In this document: piece by piece, positions 1-7,481 of the stretch | Numbering within the stretch: position 1 is the first letter of the stretch | Layout: every line of letters begins with the position of its first letter | Assembly: GCA_902628605.1 (NCBI GenBank) | Contig: CACONV010000018.1 | Location: forward strand, 1 to 15,482 | DNA: 15,482 nucleotides | DNA from: an uncultured Bacteroidota bacterium | Lineage (GTDB): Bacteria > Bacteroidota > Bacteroidia > Flavobacteriales > Flavobacteriaceae | Reading direction: 5' to 3' | The notes under the pieces: generated by a model | What the model saw: the letters and a program-made list of their open reading frames with translations, nothing else | Told to the model about the DNA's origin: nothing | Database searches by the model: none | Made by a program: the position numbers and the translations under genes

Positions 1-4
1 CTAA

Positions 5-1159
5 ATGACAAACGATAAAGTATATATTTTCGATACCACTCTAAGGGACGGCGAACAAGTTCCTGGATGTAAACTCGATACTAGGAGTAAACTATCAATA
101 GCTGAAAGATTAGATGAAATGGGCGTTGATATTATTGAAGCAGGATTTCCTGTGTCCAGTCCCGGTGATTTTAAATCTGTTGATGAAATTTCCAAACTTG
201 TAAAAAGCGCTCAGGTATGCGGCTTAACAAGAGCAGTTGAAAAAGACATAGATGTTGCAGCTGAATCGCTTAAAAACGCAAAATATCCTCGAATCCATAC
301 AGGTATAGGTACATCTGATTACCATATCAAACATAAATTCAATTCAACGGAAGAAAAAATTTTAGAAAGAGCAACCTCTGCAGTTAGATACGCAAAAACT
401 AAAGTTGAAGATATTGAGTTTTACGCTGAAGATGCAGGAAGAACCAAAAATGAATTTTTAGCTAAAGTTTGTGAGGAAGTAATTAAAGCTGGTGCTACAG
501 TTTTAAATATTCCTGATACCACCGGTTACTGTTTGCCAGAGGAATACGGAGAAAAAATAAAATATCTAAAAGAAAATGTCAAAGGCATAGATCAAGCTAT
601 TATATCTTGTCATTGCCACAATGACTTAGGTTTGGCCACAGCTAACTCAATTTCAGGAGTAAATAATGGTGCTAGACAAATTGAATGTACTATTAATGGA
701 ATAGGTGAAAGAGCTGGAAATACTTCGTTAGAAGAAGTTGTAATGATATTAAGACAACACCCTTCGCTAAAACTTCAAACGTCAATTAAGTCTAAATATT
801 TATACAGTACAAGCCTTTTAGTTTCTGATTTGATGGGTATAATTGTTCAACCAAATAAAGCTGTGATTGGTTCGAATGCTTTCGCTCATAGTTCTGGTAT
901 TCATCAAGACGGAGTGATTAAAAATCGAGAAACCTATGAAATTATTGACCCAAAAGATGTTGGTGTAGATAAATCTTCAATTATATTAACTGCTAGGAGT
1001 GGCAGAGCAGCACTTGCATATAGAGCAAAAAATATTGGCTTTGAATTAGATAAAATTCAACTCGATAAAGTTTATAACGAATTTTTAAAATTAGCCGATG
1101 CGAAAAAGGAAATTTATGATGATGACATTCAAAAAATAGTAAAAGCTGCCAATATCTAA
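5..1159 (+). CDS. leuA: 2-isopropylmalate synthase, short form without regulatory domain
   Basis: This enzyme condenses acetyl-CoA with 2-oxoisovalerate to form 2-isopropylmalate, the first committed step of leucine synthesis, in the cytoplasm. The 384-residue protein is one DRE-TIM metallolyase barrel. It opens with [17 protein letters not shown] (metal-ligand Asp10), has the metal-binding pair H203-C-H205 in SCHCHNDLG, and has the NGIGERAGN signature near residues 231-239. It ends near residue 384, whereas classical LeuA is about 500-520 residues, so the C-terminal leucine-sensing LeuA dimer domain is absent. This short form is familiar from Flavobacteriia (recall). The ATG at 5 places the catalytic motif at the expected distance from the N terminus. 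A TAA at 2-4 directly before it might end an upstream gene, but that lies outside view. leuC follows after 8 nt. Homocitrate or citramalate synthase are alternatives; the leuCDB context favours LeuA. Confidence 0.95.
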   Translation: MTNDKVYIFDTTLRDGEQVPGCKLDTRSKLSIAERLDEMGVDIIEAGFPVSSPGDFKSVDEISKLVKSAQVCGLTRAVEKDIDVAAESLKNAKYPRIHTGIGTSDYHIKHKFNSTEEKILERATSAVRYAKTKVEDIEFYAEDAGRTKNEFLAKVCEEVIKAGATVLNIPDTTGYCLPEEYGEKIKYLKENVKGIDQAIISCHCHNDLGLATANSISGVNNGARQIECTINGIGERAGNTSLEEVVMILRQHPSLKLQTSIKSKYLYSTSLLVSDLMGIIVQPNKAVIGSNAFAHSSGIHQDGVIKNRETYEIIDPKDVGVDKSSIILTARSGRAALAYRAKNIGFELDKIQLDKVYNEFLKLADAKKEIYDDDIQKIVKAANI

Positions 1160-1167
1160 AGATTATA

Positions 1168-2562
1168 ATGAATAAAAAAACTCTCTTTGACAAAATATGG
1201 GATTCCCACGTGATAAAAAAAGTTAACAATGGTCCTGACATTTTATTTATTGACAGACACTTAATCCACGAAGTTACCAGCCCTGTTGCTTTTTTAGGAT
1301 TAAAGAACAGAAATCTAAATGTTATGTATCCAAATCTGACATTTGCAACTGCAGATCACAATACTCCAACTATTAATCAACATTTGCCAATTAGAGATCC
1401 TCTATCTGCCAAACAACTTCAAACTCTTAAAGACAATACTAAAAAACACGATATAGTTTTTTGGGGGTTAGGTCATAAAAAAAACGGAATTGTTCACGTT
1501 ATTGGACCAGAATCAGGAATAACCCTTCCCGGAACAACTATCGTTTGTGGTGATTCGCACACGTCAACTCATGGTGCGTTTGGAGCCATTGCATTTGGAA
1601 TTGGAACTTCTGAAGTAGAGATGGTTTTATCTACTCAGTGCATTATGCAACCAAAACCTAAAACAATGAGGATAAATATTGATGGAAAATTAGGGAATTC
1701 AGTGACTCCGAAAGATGTTGCTCTTTTCATAATTTCTAAACTTTCCACATCTGGAGCAACAGGCTACTTCGTTGAATATAGTGGGAATGTTTTTTCCGAA
1801 ATGAGTATGGAAGGAAGAATGACTGTTTGTAACCTGTCTATTGAAATGGGTGCCAGAGGTGGATTGATATCGCCCGATAAAAAGACGATTGAATATGTTA
1901 AAAATCGAGAATATACTCCCAAAGGTAAAAATTTATCAAAGGCAATTGAATATTGGTCTACTCTTTATACTGACGAAGGAGCTGTTTTTGACAAAGAATA
2001 TAACTTTAATTCAACTGAGATTGAACCAATGGTTACTTTTGGAACCAATCCAGGGATGGGGATTAGTATATCAGGAAAAATACCTAATGTTGATTCTGAA
2101 AAAGGCAATTCTTCATCATACTTAAAATCCCTTAAATATATGGGATATAAAATTGGTGATAAAATGCTTGGGAAAAGAGTTGATTATGTATTTTTAGGTA
2201 GCTGTACAAATGGAAGAATTGAAGACTTTAGAACATTTTCAAAAATAACGAAGGGATTCAAAAAAGCTAATGATGTTGTAGCATGGCTTGTTCCTGGTTC
2301 ACACCGCGTACTAAATCAAATAAAAAGTGAAGGAATTTTAGAAGAATTAGAATCTTCTGGATTTAAAGTAAGAGAACCTGGTTGCTCAGCTTGTCTTGCA
2401 ATGAACGACGATAAAATTCCACCTGGAAAGTATGTGATTAGTACCTCAAATAGAAATTTTGAAGGTAGACAAGGGCCAGGGGCAAGAACAATTCTTGCAA
2501 GTCCAGCAGTAGCTGCTGCTGCTTCCATAACAGGTAAAATAACTGATCCTAGAAAACTATAA
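1168..2562 (+). CDS. leuC: 3-isopropylmalate dehydratase large subunit
   Basis: With LeuD this forms isopropylmalate isomerase, an aconitase-family enzyme that converts 2- to 3-isopropylmalate. The protein is 464 residues, full length for bacterial LeuC. The three [4Fe-4S] cluster cysteines are visible: Cys346 in GSCTNGR, and Cys406 and Cys409 in PGCSAC. Other family signatures are [20 protein letters not shown] in the N-terminal half and the [20 protein letters not shown] stretch at the C terminus. The ATG lies 8 nt after leuA and has only an A/T-rich leader, without a Shine-Dalgarno match. leuD begins 2 nt after the stop, so the two subunits are probably translated together. If the neighbouring second synthase makes citramalate, LeuCD would be expected to isomerise that too, as it does in organisms with the citramalate route (inference). 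Confidence 0.97.
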   Translation: MNKKTLFDKIWDSHVIKKVNNGPDILFIDRHLIHEVTSPVAFLGLKNRNLNVMYPNLTFATADHNTPTINQHLPIRDPLSAKQLQTLKDNTKKHDIVFWGLGHKKNGIVHVIGPESGITLPGTTIVCGDSHTSTHGAFGAIAFGIGTSEVEMVLSTQCIMQPKPKTMRINIDGKLGNSVTPKDVALFIISKLSTSGATGYFVEYSGNVFSEMSMEGRMTVCNLSIEMGARGGLISPDKKTIEYVKNREYTPKGKNLSKAIEYWSTLYTDEGAVFDKEYNFNSTEIEPMVTFGTNPGMGISISGKIPNVDSEKGNSSSYLKSLKYMGYKIGDKMLGKRVDYVFLGSCTNGRIEDFRTFSKITKGFKKANDVVAWLVPGSHRVLNQIKSEGILEELESSGFKVREPGCSACLAMNDDKIPPGKYVISTSNRNFEGRQGPGARTILASPAVAAAASITGKITDPRKL

Positions 2563-2564
2563 TT

Positions 2565-3161
2565 ATGCCTTACGAAAAATTTAGAATATTAGAAAGTTCA
2601 GGAGTTCCGTTAGAAATCGAAAATGTTGATACAGACCAGATTATCCCAGCAAGATTTTTAAAGGCAACTGAAAGAATAGATTTTGATAAAAATCTATTCA
2701 GAGACTGGCGATATAACCAAGACAACTCATTAAAAAAAGATTTTATTTTAAATGATAAAAACTATTCTGGAAAAATACTAGTTGCAGGTAAAAATTTTGG
2801 TTCAGGATCTTCCAGAGAGCATGCTGTTTGGGCAATTTATGACTATGGATTTCGTTGCGTTATCTCAAGTTTTTTTGCTGACATTTTTAAAAATAATTGT
2901 TTAAATATTGGTGTTTTACCAGTACAAATATCCGCTGATTTTCTTGAACTGATTTTTAATTCAATTAAAAAAAATCCAAATGTCAATTTAAAAGTAAATT
3001 TAATTGAACAAGAAGTTTCAATCTCTGATTTCTCACAAATAGAAAAATTTGAAATTAACCCATACAAAAAAGAAAATATGATGAATGGTTTTGATGATAT
3101 CGATTATTTATTAAATATGAAATCAGAAATTAAAAACTTTGCTGCTAAAAGACCCTTTTAA
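2565..3161 (+). CDS. leuD: 3-isopropylmalate dehydratase small subunit
   Basis: Small (swivel-domain) subunit of isopropylmalate isomerase, partner of LeuC. The protein is 198 residues, the usual length. Visible signatures are DTDQIIPARFLK (residues 22-33), the substrate-binding loop GSGSSREHA (79-87), and the following YGFRCVISSFFADIFKNN segment, typical of LeuD. The ATG sits 2 nt after the leuC stop, and the next gene starts 3 nt after the leuD stop, so it lies within a single transcript. There is no fused large subunit and no sign of truncation. The C-terminal tail of about 35 residues (EINPYKKENMMNGFDDIDYL and beyond) contains the FDDIDYLL motif common near LeuD C termini. Confidence 0.96.
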   Translation: MPYEKFRILESSGVPLEIENVDTDQIIPARFLKATERIDFDKNLFRDWRYNQDNSLKKDFILNDKNYSGKILVAGKNFGSGSSREHAVWAIYDYGFRCVISSFFADIFKNNCLNIGVLPVQISADFLELIFNSIKKNPNVNLKVNLIEQEVSISDFSQIEKFEINPYKKENMMNGFDDIDYLLNMKSEIKNFAAKRPF

Positions 3162-3164
3162 AAA

Positions 3165-4703
3165 ATGAATTCTTTGGCAAACAATTATATTGAAATCATG
3201 GACACGACCCTCAGAGATGGAGAACAAACATCCGGTATCTCTTTTTCTGAGAATGAAAAATTGACAATTTCAAAGTTGTTAATTAATGAGTTATCAGTTG
3301 ACAGAATAGAAATAGCATCTGCTAGAGTATCTATAGGAGAATTTCATTCAGTAAAAAAAATTTGTGATTGGGCGAAAGAAGAGGGACATCCAAAAAAGAT
3401 TGAAGTACTTACGTTTTTGGACAACGGATTATCATTAGAATGGATTAATAAAGCTGGATGTAAAGTCCAAAATTTGCTTACTAAAGGATCATTAAATCAT
3501 TTAAAAAATCAACTAGGCCAAAAACCACAAGAACACTTTCAGAAAATTCAAAAAGTATTGGATAAAGCAGACAAAAGCAAGATATTAACAAATGTGTATC
3601 TTGAGGATTGGAGTAACGGAATGAAAAATTCCAAAGAATACGTATTCTCTTTACTTGACTTTTTATCAAAAACGACTGTAAAAAGAGTAATGTTACCAGA
3701 CACATTAGGGATCCTAACACCAAAAAAAACTGGAAATTTCATAAATGAAATTACTTCAAAATATCCAAAAATTCATTTTGATTTTCATGGTCATAACGAT
3801 TATGATTTAGGAGTTTCGAATACGCTAGAAGCAGTTAGAAATGGAATCAAAGGGATACATCTTACTGTAAACGGAATGGGTGAAAGAGCAGGTAACGTAG
3901 CTCTTGAAAGTGCAGTTGCAGCAATAAATGATTTTGTTCCAAATATTAAAGTAAATATAAAGGAAAATTCACTTTATAAAGTTAGTCAGCTAGTTTCAAC
4001 ATTTACAGGTTATAGAATTTCTCCAAATAAACCAATTGTTGGATCTAATGTATTTACGCAGACAGCAGGTATTCATGCCGACGGAGATAACAAGAAAAAC
4101 CTATATTACAATGATTTAATTCCGGAAAGATTTGGACGTAAAAGAAGTTATGCACTTGGTAAGATGTCTGGTAAAGCAAATGTTGTAAAAAATCTTGAAG
4201 AGTTGGGGGTTACTTTAAATGAAGAAGATTTAAAAAAAGTTACTAAAAGAGTTATCGAACTTGGAGACAAGAAACAAAAAATCACTAGATCTGATTTACC
4301 ATACATTATTTCTGATGTACTTGATAGTGAGAATAAAAAAAATAATATAAAAATACATTCGTATGTTTTAACTCATTCAAAGGGATTAAGACCCTCTACT
4401 ACGATTTCAATTGATTTTTACGGAGAAATAATTGAGGAAAATGCAACTGGAGATGGTCAATTCGATGCTTTTTATAATGCATTAAAAAAAATTTTTAAAA
4501 CAAAAAAAATGAATCTTCCTGAGTTAGTCGATTATTTTGTTCATATACCTCCAGGAAGCAGTTCAGATGCATTTTGTGAGACAATTATAACTTGGAAAAA
4601 CACCTCTTTTGAATTTACAACTAGAGGATTTGATTCTGACCAAACTGTTTCTGCTATAAAAGCAACTGAAAAAATGTTAAACTCAATTGATACTAGTAAA
4701 TGA
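3165..4703 (+). CDS. second 2-isopropylmalate/citramalate synthase-family enzyme with regulatory domain
   Basis: A second DRE-TIM acyltransferase in the operon, 512 residues. The catalytic barrel carries [13 protein letters not shown] (ligand Asp13), FHGHND with metal-binding H208 and H210, and NGMGERAGN. Residues from about 392 to 508 form a LeuA dimer/allosteric domain, recognised by the GDGQFDAFYNAL motif and the terminal TRGFDSDQTVSAIKATEKML segment. The short LeuA at the operon start lacks that domain. Possible roles are citramalate synthase (pyruvate + acetyl-CoA, towards isoleucine), a feedback-regulated 2-isopropylmalate synthase isozyme, or a regulatory partner of LeuA. I recall such genes between leuD and leuB in Flavobacteriia, annotated only as regulatory-domain-containing. 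The start lies 3 nt after leuD; the stop TGA overlaps the leuB ATG (ATGA). The family is certain; the substrate is not. Confidence 0.9.
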   Translation: MNSLANNYIEIMDTTLRDGEQTSGISFSENEKLTISKLLINELSVDRIEIASARVSIGEFHSVKKICDWAKEEGHPKKIEVLTFLDNGLSLEWINKAGCKVQNLLTKGSLNHLKNQLGQKPQEHFQKIQKVLDKADKSKILTNVYLEDWSNGMKNSKEYVFSLLDFLSKTTVKRVMLPDTLGILTPKKTGNFINEITSKYPKIHFDFHGHNDYDLGVSNTLEAVRNGIKGIHLTVNGMGERAGNVALESAVAAINDFVPNIKVNIKENSLYKVSQLVSTFTGYRISPNKPIVGSNVFTQTAGIHADGDNKKNLYYNDLIPERFGRKRSYALGKMSGKANVVKNLEELGVTLNEEDLKKVTKRVIELGDKKQKITRSDLPYIISDVLDSENKKNNIKIHSYVLTHSKGLRPSTTISIDFYGEIIEENATGDGQFDAFYNALKKIFKTKKMNLPELVDYFVHIPPGSSSDAFCETIITWKNTSFEFTTRGFDSDQTVSAIKATEKMLNSIDTSK

Positions 4704-5767
4704 AAAAAAAAATAGCAGTTCTACCAGGAGATGGAATTGGACCAGAAGTAATAAGAGAAGCTATAAAAGTCTGTAAGGCTGTTGGTGATAAATTTAAGCA
4801 TGAGTTTTTATTTAAAGAAGGAATTGTGGGTGCTGCATCTATTTTCAAAAACGGAGATCCCTATCCCGATGAAACCCATAATCTTTGCTTAAATTCTGAT
4901 TCTGTGCTGTTTGGGGCAATTGGTTTGCCTGAATTTGACAATAACCCTTCAGCGAAAGTAAGGCCTGAGCAAGGACTTTTAAAAATGAGAAAAAAATTAG
5001 GTCTATTTGCTAATATAAGACCAACATTTACTTTTAAAAGCTTAGTTGATAACTCACCTTTAAAGAAAAATAAAATTGATGGAACGGATTTAATTTTTGT
5101 AAGGGAGCTAACAGGAGGTATTTATTTTGGAAAAAGAGGAAGAAAAAATAAAGGTGATTTTGCATTTGACACTTGTGAGTATGATAGAAATGAAATAATT
5201 AGATTAGCAAAAAAGGGATTTGAAATTGCAGGCAAAAGAAAGAAAAAACTTTGTTGTGTTGACAAAGCGAATGTCTTGGAGACTTCAAGGCTTTGGAGAG
5301 AAACTATTCAATCAATGGAAAAAGACTACCCTAAAATAGAAGTTTCATACGAATTAGTAGATGCAGTAGCAATGCGCTTAATCCAATCACCTAAAAATTA
5401 TGATGTTCTTATAACAGAAAACTTATTTGGTGATATTTTAACAGATGAAGCTTCAGTTATTTCAGGATCAATGGGTTTAATGCCATCCGCATCAGTTGGA
5501 GAGGTAAATTCATTGTATGAACCCATACATGGCTCATTCCCCGAAGCTACAGGAAAAAACATTGCAAATCCCTTAGCTACAATATTATCCGCTGCTATGA
5601 TGTTTGAAATGTCATTCAACCTTAAGTTAGAATCGGATTTAATTAAAAACTCTGTTGAAAAGTCGATTGAAGAAGGATTTGTAACTCAGGATTTGTCAAA
5701 CGGCAATGTACATTATTCCACATCTGAAGTTGGAGATAAAATCTGTGATTACATTAAATTAAGTTAA
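4700..5767 (+). CDS. leuB: 3-isopropylmalate dehydrogenase
   Basis: NAD-dependent oxidation and decarboxylation of 3-isopropylmalate to 2-oxoisocaproate, the last leucine-specific step before transamination. The protein has 355 residues, normal for the family. It begins KIAVLPGDGIGPEV. Substrate arginines R97, R107 and R135 are present, as are Y142, K189 (CCVDKANVLE), and the metal-binding aspartates D221, D245 and D249 (NLFGDILTDEAS). The cofactor loop YEPIHGSFPEATGKNIANP (273-291) has Glu282 where many family members have Asp, a conservative change. The ATG overlaps the upstream stop by 4 nt (ATGA), suggesting translational coupling, and is followed by a run of ten A's. The stop is separated by one base from the stop of the convergent aldehyde dehydrogenase. 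Tartrate or isocitrate dehydrogenase are much less likely given the operon. Confidence 0.96.
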   Translation: MKKKIAVLPGDGIGPEVIREAIKVCKAVGDKFKHEFLFKEGIVGAASIFKNGDPYPDETHNLCLNSDSVLFGAIGLPEFDNNPSAKVRPEQGLLKMRKKLGLFANIRPTFTFKSLVDNSPLKKNKIDGTDLIFVRELTGGIYFGKRGRKNKGDFAFDTCEYDRNEIIRLAKKGFEIAGKRKKKLCCVDKANVLETSRLWRETIQSMEKDYPKIEVSYELVDAVAMRLIQSPKNYDVLITENLFGDILTDEASVISGSMGLMPSASVGEVNSLYEPIHGSFPEATGKNIANPLATILSAAMMFEMSFNLKLESDLIKNSVEKSIEEGFVTQDLSNGNVHYSTSEVGDKICDYIKLS

Positions 5768-5768
5768 A

Positions 5769-7370
5769 TTATAACAGATATTCTGTGTTTATAAAATTTG
5801 AATCTTTAGAATTTAATAAAGAACCAATTATTTCATTATTCTTGGGATTATCTTTCGCTGCAACAAAAGTTCTGATCGAAAAGGATCTTAAGGCATCGTG
5901 AACACTTAAAGTGCTGACCGCAGAATTTTTCCTACCCGTAAAAGGATAAACATCTGGACCTCTTTGACAAGCACTGTTCAAATTTACCCTGCAAACTAGA
6001 TTTGCTAAAATATCAACTAATGGACCAATTTTAGATATATCATTTCCAAATAAGCTGACTTGCTGTCCATATTCTGATGCAGCCATAACATTTAACGGTT
6101 CATCTATATCTTTGTAAGACATAACTGGAATTACAGGACCAAACTGCTCCTCATGATATATATTCATATCTGTAGACACAGGATATAAAATAGCAGGATA
6201 CAAATAATTATGAGATAATGTTCCACCTTTTTTATTAATAATCTTCGCACCTTTTTTAACTGCATCATGAATTAAATCTTGCATATAATTTGCTTTATGA
6301 GGCTCAGGTAAAGGAGTCAAAAAAGCATCTTCTTCCCAAGGAAGACCGTATTTTAAATTATCAACCGCTATTGCAAATTTTTTATTGAATTCATCGACTA
6401 TTGATTCATGAACAAATAAAATTTTTAGTGCGGTACATCTTTGCCCGTTGTATGATAAAGTTCCTGATATACACTCTTTGATTGTTAGGTCTAAATCGGC
6501 GTCAGGTAATACAATTCCTGGATTTTTAGCTTCTAAACCTAAAACTAATCTTAACCTATTTTTATTTGGATGTAGATCTTGTAGAGCAACAGCTGAAGAA
6601 GAATGTCCGATCAAAGCTAAAACGTCGATTTTACCAGTTTTCATTATGGGAGAAGCTATTTTCCTACCTCTACCAAATAAAATATTCACAACCCCTGGAG
6701 GAAAGGTTTCTTCAAAGGCTTTTAAAAGTGGAGTAATTAATAAAACACCATGCTTAGCAGGCTTAAAAACTGCAGTATTTCCCATAATGATGGCAGGAAT
6801 TAGTAGACAGAAGGTTTCATTCAATGGGTAATTATATGGTCCCAAACATAAAATTACTCCCAATGGTCCTCTTCTTATATGAGCATAAATACCAGATTGT
6901 TTTTCAAATTTTGCACTTTTTCTATCAATATCTTTGTAGGCTTCAATAGTATCATATATGTAATCAACTGTTCTATCAAATTCTTTGTATGAATCAGACT
7001 TATTTTTAGATATTTCCCACATTAACAAGTTAACTACCTCCTCTCGGTAATTTTTCATTTTATCAGCAAACTTTTCCAAACATTTAATTCTTTCCCCTAC
7101 CCTCATTGTAGGCCACTTGCCTTTACCTCTATTAAAGGCACCCACAGCAGAATCTAGAGCTTCGAGTGCTGGCTCGGTTTCCATGTCAGGAATTGATCCC
7201 AAAAGGGTAGGTTTTATTTCTCCATCCTTGTTACGTGTATAGATATTAGAAAAAACATCACTTGATTTACCAGACCAACTTTTTAATTTTCCATCAACCA
7301 AATAAGCTTTACAATCAATAAAATTTTCATAAGATTCGTTGGAATCTGGTTTTGAGGGCTTAACTTCCAT
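5769..7370 (-). CDS. gapN: GapN-like NADP-dependent aldehyde dehydrogenase
   Basis: Aldehyde dehydrogenase superfamily, most like bacterial proteins annotated as non-phosphorylating NADP-dependent glyceraldehyde-3-phosphate dehydrogenase, which oxidise that substrate directly to 3-phosphoglycerate while producing NADPH. From the ATG at 7370 it has 533 residues. Visible signatures are [20 protein letters not shown] (cofactor region), KPAKHGVLL, catalytic Cys312 in [19 protein letters not shown] and [14 protein letters not shown]. The usual LELGGK catalytic-Glu motif reads LGLEAKN, with Glu280 as candidate base; I recall this variant from this subfamily. An in-frame TTG at 7430 would add 20 residues translated from AT-rich leader without family similarity, so the ATG is preferred; an A-rich tract precedes it. 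It converges on leuB with a 1-bp gap and diverges from the transporter gene. The substrate is inferred, and other aldehydes are possible. Confidence 0.78.
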   Translation of the reverse strand: MEVKPSKPDSNESYENFIDCKAYLVDGKLKSWSGKSSDVFSNIYTRNKDGEIKPTLLGSIPDMETEPALEALDSAVGAFNRGKGKWPTMRVGERIKCLEKFADKMKNYREEVVNLLMWEISKNKSDSYKEFDRTVDYIYDTIEAYKDIDRKSAKFEKQSGIYAHIRRGPLGVILCLGPYNYPLNETFCLLIPAIIMGNTAVFKPAKHGVLLITPLLKAFEETFPPGVVNILFGRGRKIASPIMKTGKIDVLALIGHSSSAVALQDLHPNKNRLRLVLGLEAKNPGIVLPDADLDLTIKECISGTLSYNGQRCTALKILFVHESIVDEFNKKFAIAVDNLKYGLPWEEDAFLTPLPEPHKANYMQDLIHDAVKKGAKIINKKGGTLSHNYLYPAILYPVSTDMNIYHEEQFGPVIPVMSYKDIDEPLNVMAASEYGQQVSLFGNDISKIGPLVDILANLVCRVNLNSACQRGPDVYPFTGRKNSAVSTLSVHDALRSFSIRTFVAAKDNPKNNEIIGSLLNSKDSNFINTEYLL

Positions 7371-7481
7371 TAATTTTTTTTTCGAAAATAAAAAATATAA
7401 TTGTAAGTAAAAAAAACCTTTACAAATCAATTTTAAAATTTTAAATTGATAATTTTATTTCAATGTTATTTCTAAATATTT
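7371..7481. promoter_or_regulatory. divergent intergenic region between the aldehyde dehydrogenase and transporter genes
   Basis: This is the only substantial non-coding stretch in the window, 111 bp and extremely AT-rich, and it must hold the promoters of both divergent genes. Just upstream of the - strand ATG lies a run of nine A's (coding strand) and AATTA, the kind of A-rich leader used by Bacteroidota in place of a Shine-Dalgarno sequence. I looked for the flavobacterial promoter pattern TTG-N17-23-TAnnTTTG. On the + strand, TTG at 7446-7448 is followed after 18 nt by TATTTCTA. On the - strand, TTG at 7430-7428 is followed after 18 nt by TACTTACA. Both downstream elements match the consensus only partly, so no promoter is called with confidence. 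Confidence 0.4.
7426..7450. repeat. AT-rich inverted repeat in the divergent promoter region
   Basis: The arms ATCAATTT (7426-7433) and AAATTGAT (7443-7450) are perfect 8-bp complements around a 9-base centre TAAAATTTT, which itself contains the palindrome AAAATTTT. It lies about midway between the two divergent genes, and each arm contains the TTG that would serve as the -33 element for the gene it faces away from. This geometry would suit an operator read by a dimeric regulator or a shared promoter feature. In DNA this AT-rich, such a repeat can also arise by chance. Confidence 0.4.

Noticed and set aside
1..4. TAA directly before the leuA ATG as the end of an upstream gene
   Set aside because: Only four bases precede leuA, so no upstream frame can be read.
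5774..5786. Small inverted repeat ACAGA-TAT-TCTGT just after leuB as a terminator
   Set aside because: The stem is only 5 bp and is followed by just a short interrupted T stretch; it also lies inside the coding end of the opposite gene. Too weak to call.
6448..6831. 127-residue open frame on the + strand inside the aldehyde dehydrogenase gene
   Set aside because: It is antisense to a strongly conserved enzyme, its product resembles no family I recognise, and it has no separate leader. It is a shadow frame.
7371..7430. 20-residue N-terminal extension of the aldehyde dehydrogenase from a TTG at 7430
   Set aside because: The added residues are translated from AT-rich leader, start with a rare codon and lack family similarity; the ATG at 7370 has an A-rich leader and gives a normal length.
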